A stretch of 64,000 nucleotides of DNA from Mycobacterium gordonae (GCF_002101675.1 NZ_LQOY01000152.1:1-64000), one strand, 5' to 3'. Counted from the first letter of the stretch, positions 7,917 to 17,564 are shown. The notes: generated by a model not told the origin, from the letters alone. Numbers and translations: made by a program.

Positions 7917-8603
7917 TTGGCCGCCAACAGACGTTCGCCCGCGGTGCTGTTCGACATCGACGGCACGCTGGTCGACTCCAACTATCTGCACATCGACGCC
8001 TGGCAGCGTGCGTTCGGCGAGGTGGGCATCGACGTCGAAACCTGGCGCATCCATCGGTCGATCGGCATGGATGGCTCGACTTTGGTGAAATCGCTGTCCG
8101 GCGACGCGCCCGAGGAGGCGCAGAAGCAGTTGAAAGAGCTGCATTCCCGCTATTACCGGGAAGTCGCGTCGTTGCTGCGCCCGTTGCCGGGGGCTCGCGC
8201 GCTACTACGCCGGGTGGCCGATCTGGGACTGCAGGTGGTACTCGCCACCTCGGCGCCGGAGGACGAATTGGAGCTGCTTCGTAAGGTGCTCGACTGCGAC
8301 GAACTCGTCGCCGCGGTCACCTCGTCAGCCGACGTGGACACCGCAAAGCCGAAGCCCGACATCATCGAGATCGCGCTGGACCGTGCGGAAGTCACCGCAG
8401 AGCGTGCCGTATTCCTCGGCGACGCCATTTGGGATGCCGAAGCATGCTCGCGCGCGAAGGTGACCTGCATCGGAGTGCTCAGCGGTGGCGTCTCCGCGTC
8501 GGAGCTGCGCGATGCCGGTGCCGCACAGGTTTTCGAGAATGCCGACAAGCTGCTGGCCAACATTGAGCAGACCCGAATCGCGGAGCTGGCCGCGGACGGG
8601 TGA
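7917..8603 (+). CDS. HAD-family hydrolase (phosphatase / beta-phosphoglucomutase-like)
   Basis: A 228-residue haloacid dehalogenase hydrolase. Motif I is DIDGTLVDSN (nucleophile is the first Asp), motif II the Thr of LATSAPED, motif III the Lys of KPKPD, and motif IV GDAIWD. The helical cap between motif I and II (about 25-85) places it with phosphoglycolate phosphatases and beta-phosphoglucomutases; the substrate is a small phosphorylated metabolite that cannot be named by eye. The TTG at 7917 is the start nearest the fold, 2 bases after the preceding stop. A perfect 16-base hairpin follows the gene. Confidence 0.85.
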   Translation: MAANRRSPAVLFDIDGTLVDSNYLHIDAWQRAFGEVGIDVETWRIHRSIGMDGSTLVKSLSGDAPEEAQKQLKELHSRYYREVASLLRPLPGARALLRRVADLGLQVVLATSAPEDELELLRKVLDCDELVAAVTSSADVDTAKPKPDIIEIALDRAEVTAERAVFLGDAIWDAEACSRAKVTCIGVLSGGVSASELRDAGAAQVFENADKLLANIEQTRIAELAADG

Positions 8604-8611
8604 CAGCAAGC

Positions 8612-8648
8612 AGAATGGGCCCAGTCCATCCCGGACTGGGCCCATTCT
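8612..8648. terminator. bidirectional hairpin terminator
   Basis: A perfect 16-base inverted repeat (8612-8627 and 8633-8648; arm core GGGCCCAGTCC) with a 5-base loop lies between the convergent HAD and CsbD genes. It has no T-run, which is usual for mycobacterial terminators, and its location suits termination in both directions. Confidence 0.8.
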
Positions 8649-8657
8649 CGCGTCAAG

Positions 8658-8891
8658 CTACTGGTTGGCTTTCTGCCGCTCCTCGGCTGCCTCGGCGCCG
8701 CCGCGGGCGGACTCCGCCTCGGCTTCCTTCTTGGCAGCATCACGCTGAGCGTCGGCCTTGTCCTGCTGGGCCTGACCCTCGCGCTTCACGTCGTCACGAC
8801 CGGTCACTGCGCCGATGACTTCCTTCGCCTTGCCCTTAACGCCCTCGACGACGCCTTCGACGCCCTCTTGGGGGCCACTCTTGTCCGACAT
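8658..8891 (-). CDS. CsbD family stress protein
   Basis: A 77-residue, highly charged, hydrophilic CsbD-like protein. The N-terminal 30 residues (EGVVEGVKGKAKEVIGAVTG) hold the glycine/lysine CsbD pattern and the rest is a low-complexity Ala/Glu/Lys helix. In Bacillus CsbD is under the general stress sigma factor; actinobacterial members are usually sigma-B/F targets. An excellent GGAGGA site precedes the ATG at 8891. No sigma-F promoter could be placed with confidence in the 250 bases upstream. Confidence 0.88.
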   Translation of the reverse strand: MSDKSGPQEGVEGVVEGVKGKAKEVIGAVTGRDDVKREGQAQQDKADAQRDAAKKEAEAESARGGAEAAEERQKANQ

Positions 8892-9146
8892 GAGTTCCTC
8901 CTGCATTACTTGCTTTCTGTGGCGACCTCGCGCCGAAATTGCGCTCAGCCACAGGGGGTTAGGGTCAACTTTCGCGTTGCTCCCGGCATTCCCCCGCAGC
9001 AAGAGGGTTTCCGAACGCGCGCAGCCTCAAACCTGTGGGCTGGGTCACCGGAGTTCTCAACTTCGTTTGGTGTCTTCGTTTTTCGCTCATGTTTGAGCCC
9101 GCAGATCGGGGGCATTCAGTGACGCTTAGAGCGCGAGGAGAGACAG

Positions 9147-9293
9147 ATGCTGGCACGCCACGCTATTGCGAGAATCGTGAATTTCGCCCGGGCCGGTTAC
9201 CCCAAGGGCGTGCCGGCTACCGACACCTTTCCGGTGCTGGCAGTGTTGCCGCGGACGCTGCCACCAGCGCTGCGTCACGACCGGCACGTATAA
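9147..9293 (+). pseudogene. truncated DUF3349 family gene
   Basis: The reading frame gives 48 residues. Its first 36 (HAIARIVNFARAGYPKG, then TDTFPVLAVLPR) match the N-terminus of mycobacterial DUF3349 proteins, which are normally about 100 residues. After the PR the frame enters sequence that codes, on the other strand, for the end of the hydroxylase, and stops. A proper GCGAGGAG ribosome site and ATG remain. The join near 9254 looks like a deletion or insertion breakpoint that brought the hydroxylase operon next to the gene. Family recognition rests on the RAGYPxGVPxTD pattern. Confidence 0.65.
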
Positions 9294-10752
9294 CGGTGCG
9301 ATCCGGACGTATCAGCGCTACTGTCGCCCGCCCGTGACGCAGCCAGGCGTCCAGCCGGCTCCCGTGCTCTGCTTGGATGATGGGAACATTGCGCCCGTGC
9401 AGCAGGGCTTCAACGGCCGTCGCCAACCGAACCCGGGTAATCAGCGCGAATCCGGGGCCCGCAGCGTCGTCCAGGCGGATACCGTTGAGCAACAATGCGT
9501 TCGGACATAAGGTGCCGGCGAGTTGACCGGGCCGGCCGGGCTTGTGGACCAGGGCTGAGCGGCGCAGGGCCGGCGTCGTGGAATCGACGATCTTCTTGCG
9601 CAGACCCGGAATGAGGTCTGCACGCGGCAACAGGGCACGTCGGGTCAGGTCACCGAGCCGGCCACCGCCGGTCATCGACCAGCCCACCGTGAGCGCCAGG
9701 CGAATCAGGGCTCTGCAGTGCGGTTTACGTTCTTGCTCATACGTGTTCAGGATGTCGGGGGACAGCGTCCCGTTGCACACCGCGGCGATCTTCCAGCTGA
9801 GGTTGAACGCATCGCGCAAACCGGCGCCCATGCCCTGGCCGATGAACGGGGGAGTGAGGTGCGCGGCATCACCGAGGATGAAGATGTTGCCGCGCCGCCA
9901 TCGATCGGCGATTTGGGCCCGGAAGGTGTACTCCGCGACGCGTAACAAAGTCAGTTCGTCGTCGGCGAGGTGGCGGGTCCACGGAGCGATCAGCGGACGG
10001 AGCGTGCCCACTGTGTCGAAGTCGTCCGCACTTTCGCCGTCCAGCAGGCGAAACTCCCAGCGGTAGCGGGATTCTCCGATGCGCATGTAGGTTCCGGCGC
10101 GAGCCGGGTCGCAGATCTGATAGACCCCGTCCCACTGCCGCAGGTCTGCCTCGGTGGCGACGTCGACGACCAGCCATCGCTGCTCGAAGTTCAAATCCCG
10201 CATAGTGGCACCGATATGACTTCGCACCACGCTGTTAGCGCCGTCGCAGCCCAACAGGTAGTCGGCATCGACCTGGTGAACCGTGCCGTCGGTCCGGTCG
10301 GTGAAAGTGACGCGGGCACCGTCGCCATGGGTGGTGATCGCGGTGACGTCGGAATTGCCGCGCAGTTCGACGTTCGGGTAGCGCTTGAGGTTGGTCCGTA
10401 ACAGCGCCTCCAGCTCCGGTTGGTCGAACATGTTCGCTTGCGGGTAGCCGTGCGTGCTTCGCGACGGGTCTCGGTGGAATTCGGCCAGCACGTTGAAGCG
10501 GTTGTCCAGCAGTCGCAGTCCGAGCGTGGGCCGCGAGATCGCTGCGAACTCCGCAGCTACGCCCAAGCGGGCGAGGATGCGGTAGATCTCGTCATCGAGG
10601 TGCACCGCCCGCGGCTGCGGATAAACCCCGGGCCAGCGTTCGAGAACCAGACTGTTGACTCCGTACTGCGCCAGCAGGGTGGCGGCGGTGATGCCGGTCG
10701 GACCGGCGCCCACGATGACGACCGGGACGCGTCGATTCGCCTGCACGTTCAT
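9217..10752 (-). CDS. FAD-dependent aromatic hydroxylase (MhpA-like)
   Basis: A 511-residue group A flavoprotein monooxygenase resembling 3-(3-hydroxyphenyl)propionate hydroxylase. The N-terminal GAGPTG dinucleotide fold lies at about 16-21, the DG motif is LGCDGANSVVRS, and GDAAHLTPPFIGQGM is the FAD-ribityl motif. It would hydroxylate an aromatic ring ortho to a phenol with NAD(P)H and O2, giving a catechol. It is the last gene of a three-gene operon with 4-base overlaps: dioxygenase, FAH-family hydrolase, hydroxylase. The substrate is unknown. Its 3-prime end overlaps the broken DUF3349 frame. Confidence 0.9.
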   Translation of the reverse strand: MNVQANRRVPVVIVGAGPTGITAATLLAQYGVNSLVLERWPGVYPQPRAVHLDDEIYRILARLGVAAEFAAISRPTLGLRLLDNRFNVLAEFHRDPSRSTHGYPQANMFDQPELEALLRTNLKRYPNVELRGNSDVTAITTHGDGARVTFTDRTDGTVHQVDADYLLGCDGANSVVRSHIGATMRDLNFEQRWLVVDVATEADLRQWDGVYQICDPARAGTYMRIGESRYRWEFRLLDGESADDFDTVGTLRPLIAPWTRHLADDELTLLRVAEYTFRAQIADRWRRGNIFILGDAAHLTPPFIGQGMGAGLRDAFNLSWKIAAVCNGTLSPDILNTYEQERKPHCRALIRLALTVGWSMTGGGRLGDLTRRALLPRADLIPGLRKKIVDSTTPALRRSALVHKPGRPGQLAGTLCPNALLLNGIRLDDAAGPGFALITRVRLATAVEALLHGRNVPIIQAEHGSRLDAWLRHGRATVALIRPDRTVIRAGRDAALVAASAATLPAPERCR

Positions 10753-11696
10753 GCGTATCGCACGGTATTGCGCTGGACGCCAAGGTCGATCGCGCCGTCG
10801 TCGGTGGCCACCGACGCCTCGACGACGTCACCGTGCTGCAAATACTTGGGATTGCCGGATTGACGCTTGAAGAAGGCCTTCCATTTGACGGCCGGCGGCA
10901 ACAGGTTCCCGATGATCTCCATCGGTTTTGGTGGAGCGCTCAGTGCGGTACCGACGGGTGTCCCGGTGAGTATCAGGTCACCCGGTGCCAGTTCCTGAAA
11001 TTGGGTGAGCGACTGCAGTGCCTGCAGCGGGCGGTAGAGCATGTCGCCTTCGACCAGCGCGTTCTGGCGCTCTGCACCGTTGACCCGCAGCCGCAGCCGC
11101 AGGTCGCCGAAGCGCTTCAGCTCGTCGGCGCTGAGCAGCACCAATCTGGGGCCGACGGGGGTGAACGTCGGATAGGACTTGGCTTCGTAGAATTGCGTCT
11201 GCGGCAGCTGGATGTCGCGGGCCGACACGTCATTGGTGACGACCAGACCGGCGATGAAGTCGGCGAGGTTGGCGTCGGAGATGCTGGTGCCGACGGGAAT
11301 TGGGCGCCCGATCACCAGACCGATTTCGACTTCGTAGTCGAGCAGCTGAACATGCGCGGGCTTGACGATGTCGGCGGACGGACCGCAGATCGAGGCGGAT
11401 GCCTTGCGGAAGAAGGTCAGCGGAGTCGATGCCGGGTCCATGCCGGCATCCTTGACGTGCGACTCGAAGTTCGTCATCTGCGCGACCACCCGACACGGCC
11501 TGGTCACCGGAGAGATGAGATCCAGCGTCTCGACGGGCTCGGTGTCGGTGGCGGCGGCTGCCGCCTCGATCGCGGCGCGATCGGAGAGCAGCTGGGCCGT
11601 GCTGGTCGCCGTGGTGGCGATCCTGGTTGCGCCGTCGGCTTTTTCGACCCACCAGGCGGGGTCTTTGAAGCCGGTGTGGAGAATGGAGATGGTCAT
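10749..11696 (-). CDS. fumarylacetoacetate hydrolase (FAH) family protein
   Basis: A 315-residue FAH-superfamily enzyme. The metal site is DYEVE (Asp120, Glu122, Glu124) with a further Asp156 in TNDVSARD, and FTPVGPRLV and LTGTPVG are conserved loops. Members split C-C bonds, hydrate or decarboxylate 2-oxo acids left after meta-ring cleavage (2-hydroxymuconate-type products). Its place directly after an extradiol dioxygenase gene supports that step. It shares ATGA overlaps with both neighbours, so the three proteins are translated together. The exact reaction cannot be distinguished between hydrolase, isomerase and decarboxylase. Confidence 0.9.
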   Translation of the reverse strand: MTISILHTGFKDPAWWVEKADGATRIATTATSTAQLLSDRAAIEAAAAATDTEPVETLDLISPVTRPCRVVAQMTNFESHVKDAGMDPASTPLTFFRKASASICGPSADIVKPAHVQLLDYEVEIGLVIGRPIPVGTSISDANLADFIAGLVVTNDVSARDIQLPQTQFYEAKSYPTFTPVGPRLVLLSADELKRFGDLRLRLRVNGAERQNALVEGDMLYRPLQALQSLTQFQELAPGDLILTGTPVGTALSAPPKPMEIIGNLLPPAVKWKAFFKRQSGNPKYLQHGDVVEASVATDDGAIDLGVQRNTVRYA

Positions 11697-12835
11697 GCGG
11701 TCGCAACTTTCAGTAGGCCGAGCAGGCGGTTGAAATCGAACTCATTGTTTTCACGCAGCGCACCGATCATCGAAACCACTTCGTGTCTCGCCGATTTGGC
11801 GTCAGCGCCGAGAAAATCGCGGGTCGCCGGAGGTCCCCACTGGGCCAGACCCGAAGCCGTCAGCGGCGCCCAGCCCGGCTCCAGCGTGTTGTCGAACATA
11901 TCGCCGTCAGTGAAGTGCTCGACCAGGAAGCCGTCGGGATCGCGCCAGTAGTCGAAGATCTGGCTGCCCTGGATGTGTCTGCCAATTCCCCACGAGCGCA
12001 CATACCCTCGCTCCCGGAGGTACTCGCCGCCGGCGGCCAGCGCGTCGAGATCGCTGACCTGATAGGCCGAATGAAGGTATCGGTTGGCCGGACCCAGCGC
12101 CAGTGCCAGCGTGTGGTGATCGGCCGGCATCGACCCCCGATCGCATCGGATGAAGCTCATGGTCGGTCCGCGCTCACGCTGCCCGGGGAAGTACTGGAAA
12201 TCACTGACGATCATTCCGAGGTTGTCGAGGTACCAGTTCAGCGATTGCAGGTATTTCGTCGACTGCAAAACCAGATGTCCGAGCCGCTGGACCCGTGCCG
12301 GCGCCCGACGTGGCCGCTGAGTGGCGTTGATTCGCACCAGTCGTGAGCCGAAGTTGAATTCCGGCGGCTGCTGACCGGGTAACTCCGGCAGTTCATGCAT
12401 GCCGGCAACTACCCGCACCGGTGTGCCCGTGGGGTCCCGTAGGTCGACCGAAATGCCGCCGACGGCTTCCGGCAGCGGCCGGGCGGTGGCGCCGGACTTG
12501 TCGGCCAGGCGCAACACATCCACCTCGTCGCAGGCGCGGAATGCCACCGCGGCGAAACGCGACCGCTGGCCGCGTCGCACGATCACGCACGGCGCGCCCG
12601 CGTCGGTGCCGCGCAGCGCGATCTCGTCGGGTCCGCGCCGCGCGGATTGGAACCCGAACGCACGCGCGAACGCCTCACACCGGGTGAGGTCGGGCTTCTC
12701 GAACTCCAGCCACGCCAGGTCGGCGACTTTGATCACCGGATTCCGGGACCGGCCGGGATGGTCGTCGGGTCGGGCACCCTGCTCGCTGTGTAAGCCGTGG
12801 TGCGCATCCGTGGGGGATCCGATCACATTCATCAC
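11693..12835 (-). CDS. extradiol ring-cleavage dioxygenase (VOC superfamily)
   Basis: A 380-residue type I extradiol dioxygenase of the vicinal oxygen chelate fold, with two paired domains (about 30-150 and 185-330). The Fe(II) ligands are likely His of GHLVL, His of DHHTLALAL and Glu of GFLVEHFTD, in the C-terminal domain as in catechol 2,3-dioxygenases. It would open a catechol made by the hydroxylase encoded two genes downstream. The first gene of the operon, it is divergent from a TetR regulator. It is longer than most (about 300), owing to an N-terminal extension and a C-terminal helical tail. Confidence 0.88.
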   Translation of the reverse strand: MMNVIGSPTDAHHGLHSEQGARPDDHPGRSRNPVIKVADLAWLEFEKPDLTRCEAFARAFGFQSARRGPDEIALRGTDAGAPCVIVRRGQRSRFAAVAFRACDEVDVLRLADKSGATARPLPEAVGGISVDLRDPTGTPVRVVAGMHELPELPGQQPPEFNFGSRLVRINATQRPRRAPARVQRLGHLVLQSTKYLQSLNWYLDNLGMIVSDFQYFPGQRERGPTMSFIRCDRGSMPADHHTLALALGPANRYLHSAYQVSDLDALAAGGEYLRERGYVRSWGIGRHIQGSQIFDYWRDPDGFLVEHFTDGDMFDNTLEPGWAPLTASGLAQWGPPATRDFLGADAKSARHEVVSMIGALRENNEFDFNRLLGLLKVATA

Positions 12836-12852
12836 CGTCTCTCATCAGTAGC

Positions 12853-12910
12853 TGACGAAATCGTCACATACTGCACCTCCACTCGTCAACAGTTTCTGAC
12901 GAATTCCTCA
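12853..12910. promoter_or_regulatory. duplicated TetR operator
   Basis: TGACGAAATCGTCA (12853-12866) is a perfect 6-base dyad around AA. TGACGAATTCCTCA (12897-12910) matches it at 12 of 14 positions, with starts 44 bases apart, about four helical turns. TCGTCA at 12883-12888 adds a further half-site. All lie in the divergent region between the dioxygenase operon and the TetR gene, and are probably that regulator's operators. Confidence 0.75.
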
Positions 12911-12931
12911 CTTTTGCGGCATACTGCTGTA

Positions 12932-13570
12932 GTGACCATTTCAACCGACGGCCCTAGCCGCCTCGAGCGGCGCAAGCAGCGCACCCGCTCGGCACTCGTC
13001 AAGGCCGCACAGCGATTGATCGCCGAGGGCAAGGTCAACGTGGCCGTGCTGGAGATCACCCAGGCCGCGGGCGTCGGAATGGGGTCGTTCTACAACCATT
13101 TCGAGAGCAAGGAGCAGCTGTTCGCGGCCGCGGTGGCCGATGTGCTGGATGCGCACGGAGCGCTGCTCGACCGGCTCACCGAAGCGATCGAAGATCCTGC
13201 CGAGACGTTCGCCACCAGCTTCCGGCTCACTGGCCGGCTCTTCCGTCAGCGGCCGCAGGAGAGCGAGATCCTGTTGGCCAACGGCGTCGCATTCTTGTCG
13301 TCGGACCGGGGCCTGGCGCCTCGGGCGCTACGGGACATCAAGGCGGCCGCGCAGGCCGGACGGTTTCAGACCGACGACCCCGAACTCGCGTTGGCCATGG
13401 CCGGCGGTGCGCTGCTGGGCCTCGGTGCGTTGTTGCGCAACGAACCGGACCGGGACGGGGCGCTGGCGGCCGACAAAGCGACCGAAAACGTGCTGCGGCT
13501 ATTGGGACTTTCCGCCGAGGAGGCACACGCCATCTGTCAGCGGTCGTTGCCGGACTTCGCCGCGGATTAG
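12932..13570 (+). CDS. TetR-family transcriptional regulator
   Basis: A 212-residue TetR-family repressor. The N-terminal helix-turn-helix spans about 14-62 (ERRKQRTRSALVKAAQRLIA, then EITQAAGVGMGSFYNHFESKEQLF), and the C-terminal helical domain would bind the inducer. The GTG at 12932 is chosen because it starts 10 residues before the first helix and leaves the operators free upstream. It is divergent from the ring-cleavage operon and very likely represses it until an aromatic acid or cleavage product binds. The stop overlaps the convergent USP gene by 4 bases. Confidence 0.9.
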   Translation: MTISTDGPSRLERRKQRTRSALVKAAQRLIAEGKVNVAVLEITQAAGVGMGSFYNHFESKEQLFAAAVADVLDAHGALLDRLTEAIEDPAETFATSFRLTGRLFRQRPQESEILLANGVAFLSSDRGLAPRALRDIKAAAQAGRFQTDDPELALAMAGGALLGLGALLRNEPDRDGALAADKATENVLRLLGLSAEEAHAICQRSLPDFAAD

Positions 13571-14421
13571 CCTGGGTGCGAGGACTGCCCCTGGGGAGGT
13601 GTTGAGGAGACACTGTGCGGCCTGCGCGGGCGGCCGGGTCCTCCCGATGTCCTGGCTACGATGATCGGCACCTGGCTCATCGTCACCGTCCCGGCGCTGC
13701 CCGGGCTGAATAACGTCGCCGCGAAGCCGCCGCTACCCTGACCGCCCAAGACCACAAGCTGAGCTTTCTTGGCATGATCCACCAGTCGCGGCGCCGGATC
13801 GGCAAGCGCGGGCAATCTTTGCACGGTGACTTCCGGATACCGATCGATCCATCCGGCGAAGGCGGCCATGTTCTCGTCGAGACCGTTGGAGGCTTGGCAG
13901 GTAGGGACGGCCACCAGCCCCACTCCACGTGTTGAGGCTTCGAAGAACGCGATCTCCATCGCCAACTCTGCGTCTGGCGATTCGTCGATGCCTAACAAAA
14001 CCGGCGCCGCGAGGCTTTCCGGGCTGAGTCGGACGTCATCGTGGATGACGACGACCGGGCAATGCGCGTGATGGATGAGTGTCGAGCTGACCGAACACGA
14101 CTGACATTGCGGCATTGCGCCGCTGCCGGGGCAGCCAACCACTACCAGATCGGCGTGCTTTGACAGGTCGGCCAGCGCAAAAACAGGTGTAGCACAGGGC
14201 ATTTCGCATCGCACCCGAACCGGGTCGGCTACGGTCCGCAGGGCCTCGTCGAGCACCTGTTGTCCGCGCTCGCGCTGGCTGCGCGTCCGGGCAGCATGGG
14301 CGAGGGTGAGTGGCGCGTCGCGCAGCGCCGCGTCATGGGCGGCCCACTGAACGGCGATCGCGGAGCTCGACGAACCGTTGACGCCCACGACGATCCCGAG
14401 GTCCGCACCGCGGTTCGCCAT
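13567..14421 (-). CDS. universal stress protein with degenerate ATP motifs
   Basis: A 284-residue tandem USP, clearly diverged from the other two in the window. The first domain is shortened by about 25 residues between its second strand and second helix. In both domains the third glycine of G-2X-G-9X-G-S is lost: domain 1 has C-S (GCPGSGAMPQCQSCS), and domain 2 has S-P (GGQGSGGFAATLFSP). It may therefore not bind ATP. A 30-residue proline-rich, basic tail follows. DosR-like sites lie 57-92 bases upstream, which suggests hypoxic control is kept although the nucleotide site is not. Confidence 0.88.
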   Translation of the reverse strand: MANRGADLGIVVGVNGSSSSAIAVQWAAHDAALRDAPLTLAHAARTRSQRERGQQVLDEALRTVADPVRVRCEMPCATPVFALADLSKHADLVVVGCPGSGAMPQCQSCSVSSTLIHHAHCPVVVIHDDVRLSPESLAAPVLLGIDESPDAELAMEIAFFEASTRGVGLVAVPTCQASNGLDENMAAFAGWIDRYPEVTVQRLPALADPAPRLVDHAKKAQLVVLGGQGSGGFAATLFSPGSAGTVTMSQVPIIVARTSGGPGRPRRPHSVSSTPPQGQSSHPG

Positions 14422-14477
14422 CCGACGGCTCCTTCCGCTTCGACTCGCAGGTTAGGGAGCCGACGACGTCCGCGAAT

Positions 14478-14513
14478 GAGCCATAAGTCACCGATTTGAA
14501 GGTCTTCTGGCCC
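14478..14513. promoter_or_regulatory. tandem DosR-like boxes upstream of the third USP gene
   Basis: Read on the minus strand, GTGACTTATGGCTC (14491-14478) matches the DosR core at 10 of 14 positions and GGGCCAGAAGACCT (14513-14500) at 9 of 14. Their centres are 22 bases apart, as in other paired DosR sites, and they stand 57-92 bases before the start at 14421. The distal site overlaps the end of the neighbouring acyltransferase gene. Confidence 0.5.
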
Positions 14514-15789
14514 TAACGGAGACCAGCACCGCTCCCGCGGCGAACAGCAGTGCTCGAAACCAGGGGAACCGCCCGTCGGGTGCGAAGCCGTCCGCGGCGA
14601 AACACGCCAGCGCATAGGTCGTCATCGCCGCTCCGGCCAGCAGCAACGGTGTGCTCCAGCGCTGCGGCATCGGCACGGTCAAGGTGGGCAGCGCAGCAGC
14701 GAAAAACCTTCGCCCCCAGAACAAAAGCCCGATCTCAACGGCCGTGACAACAACCAGAATGGCAATCCACTCGAGTCGGAAGAGCCACCAGTCCGCGGTC
14801 CCTTCGGGCGGCTGCGGAAACAGCCCCGTCGGGTAGCCGACGACGGCCACCAGCACGACAGGCACCATGTGCCACAGATACAGAGCCATCACGTTGTCGT
14901 TGACGATCGACACCACACGCTGCAGTCGCTGGGGCCGGAGCGCTCGGTTGAGTGCTGGAACCAGCGCGGTGGCGATGCCTATCTGCGTGCATCCGAACGC
15001 CAGCAGCGCCACCGTCGGCGGCGTAGTGTTCTGCACCTGCTGGCCGGGAACGCCGATCATGCTCACCGGGTAATGCCCCCAGCCGACCAACAACGCCAGC
15101 ACAGTTCCCGCACTCGCCGCCAGCGCGACAGGCTTGGGGCCGGCCAGCTGACCGGACTGCCAGGCGATCCCGAGTTGATAGAACGCACCCCAGCACAGCA
15201 GGTAGTTCACGAGACCGACGTGCGGCACGTGATAGACCACCGCGGCGATGTCGACGAGCACTGCCCCGACGGCCAGCGCTGCGGGCGCCCAGAGGCCCCA
15301 ACGGCGTTGCGCGGCAAGCGCGATGGGCGTCGACGACACCACCACGACGTAGACCGCGAGAAACCACAACTGCATGGCCACCGCCCAGCCCGCGTACTGC
15401 ACCACGGAACCGGCCATGCCGGTGATGCGCAGGACAGCCACCACCGCCAGAATCGCCGCGACGTACACCGCCGTCGGACCCAGGACTCGGGCCAGCCGGT
15501 GCCGCAGCCAGCTTTCGCGCGAGAAGCCGTCGTGGCCGCTTCGATGTCCCCACGACACCGCGGTGGCATACCCGGCCACCATGAAGAACGTCGGGACGGC
15601 TTGGAAACCCCACGTCAACCATTGCGTCCAGGGCTGGTCGACAAGCGGGTTCTGGCGGCCGAACCGGCCGTCGTGGTAGGTCACCGATGACGCCAGCCAA
15701 TGCCCCAGCACGATCAGGATCACCCCTGATGCCCGCAAGAAGTCGACTGCGACATTGCGTGCCGGTCGAGCGGTGTCCCGGTGGTCCAT
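14488..15789 (-). CDS. acyltransferase 3 family membrane protein
   Basis: A 433-residue integral membrane protein with about ten hydrophobic helices, matching the acyltransferase 3 family. These proteins transfer acyl groups to sugars or other envelope molecules. The N-terminal part holds ARNVAVDFLRASGVILIVLGHWL, with the histidine expected in the first helix region, and FFMVAGYATAVSW is the second conserved stretch. The ATG at 15789 places the first helix near the N-terminus; in-frame sequence upstream of it runs into the divergent aldo/keto reductase gene. The acceptor substrate is unknown. Confidence 0.82.
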   Translation of the reverse strand: MDHRDTARPARNVAVDFLRASGVILIVLGHWLASSVTYHDGRFGRQNPLVDQPWTQWLTWGFQAVPTFFMVAGYATAVSWGHRSGHDGFSRESWLRHRLARVLGPTAVYVAAILAVVAVLRITGMAGSVVQYAGWAVAMQLWFLAVYVVVVSSTPIALAAQRRWGLWAPAALAVGAVLVDIAAVVYHVPHVGLVNYLLCWGAFYQLGIAWQSGQLAGPKPVALAASAGTVLALLVGWGHYPVSMIGVPGQQVQNTTPPTVALLAFGCTQIGIATALVPALNRALRPQRLQRVVSIVNDNVMALYLWHMVPVVLVAVVGYPTGLFPQPPEGTADWWLFRLEWIAILVVVTAVEIGLLFWGRRFFAAALPTLTVPMPQRWSTPLLLAGAAMTTYALACFAADGFAPDGRFPWFRALLFAAGAVLVSVRARRPSNR

Positions 15790-15825
15790 CAGCGCGAGGG
15801 TACCCGGCCCTAGCACAATGACCCT

Positions 15826-16796
<971 letters not shown>

Positions 16797-16800
<4 letters not shown>

Positions 16801-17552
16801 ATCTTGCGCACCAGGGCAGCGGCGCGCACGTCCTCGCCGACGGTGAAATCCAGGCGCACCGCGTCGCCGTTGCGTTCGGACCGGATGGTCAGCGGTTCGC
16901 CGTATTTGATCGGGCTGCGGTATTCCAGTACAGCCCGATACGGGTTGTGCTCCAATTCAGGGAATTGAGCCAGTATTTCGTGCACGCCATGCCAGTAGAT
17001 GGTGTTGTTGACGTGCTCGAAGAGATCGATGTCGGTGCGCCGCAGGGGAAAAGGGGTGTCGGTACCGGTCTGGACGTGCTCGGTGACCCATGGTCGCCAC
17101 TTGAGCCGGTGATTGTCGGTGGTACTGCCGAAGCGTTCGACGCAGTAGTCGGTGAGCCGCGACGGGGTCAAGGTGTCCTTGTTCATGCAGATCCAGAAGC
17201 CCTGGGTCTCGATGCGACCGCCCCGGTCACCCCTGAGCTGCACCCGCATGTCGCACCACCTGCTGGACAACCCGGCACACCAGCGGCGGAAGGTGATCTC
17301 GCTGGGAATCTCGATCGGTTCCAACACGTCGATCACCGTGCGCAACACGATCCAATGCGGATGTACCTCGGCGAGCCCGGCGTCGGCGAGGTGCTCAGCT
17401 CCCACTTCCTGGATATACCGCGCGACGCCGTCCAGACGCAGTCTGCGGTGTTCGTCGATATCGGATGTGGCCAGCCGCCAACCGGTTTGGTAGACATAGC
17501 CCTGATCGGGAACATCGACAAGCGGTGCATCGACCTCAGGATTGTGAGGCAC
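16797..17552 (-). CDS. acyl-ACP thioesterase-like double-hotdog protein
   Basis: A 251-residue protein resembling plant-type acyl-ACP thioesterases (FatA/FatB) and mycobacterial Rv2001. It has two hotdog domains (about 20-150 and 160-250). The [12 protein letters not shown]-like stretch at about 30-43 ([12 protein letters not shown]) and the [14 protein letters not shown] stretch near 178 carry the expected catalytic Asn/His pair. It would release fatty acids from carrier protein or CoA. A flavoprotein gene ends 13 bases upstream of its start on the same strand, as with Rv2000-Rv2001, so the two probably form a conserved pair. Confidence 0.85.
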
Positions 17553-17564
17553 GGGTTCTCCTTC

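Noticed and set aside
10833-11951. A 372-codon plus-strand frame opposite the FAH and dioxygenase genes
   Set aside because: It is the complement of two well-supported enzymes with overlapping stops, and has no ribosome site or family.
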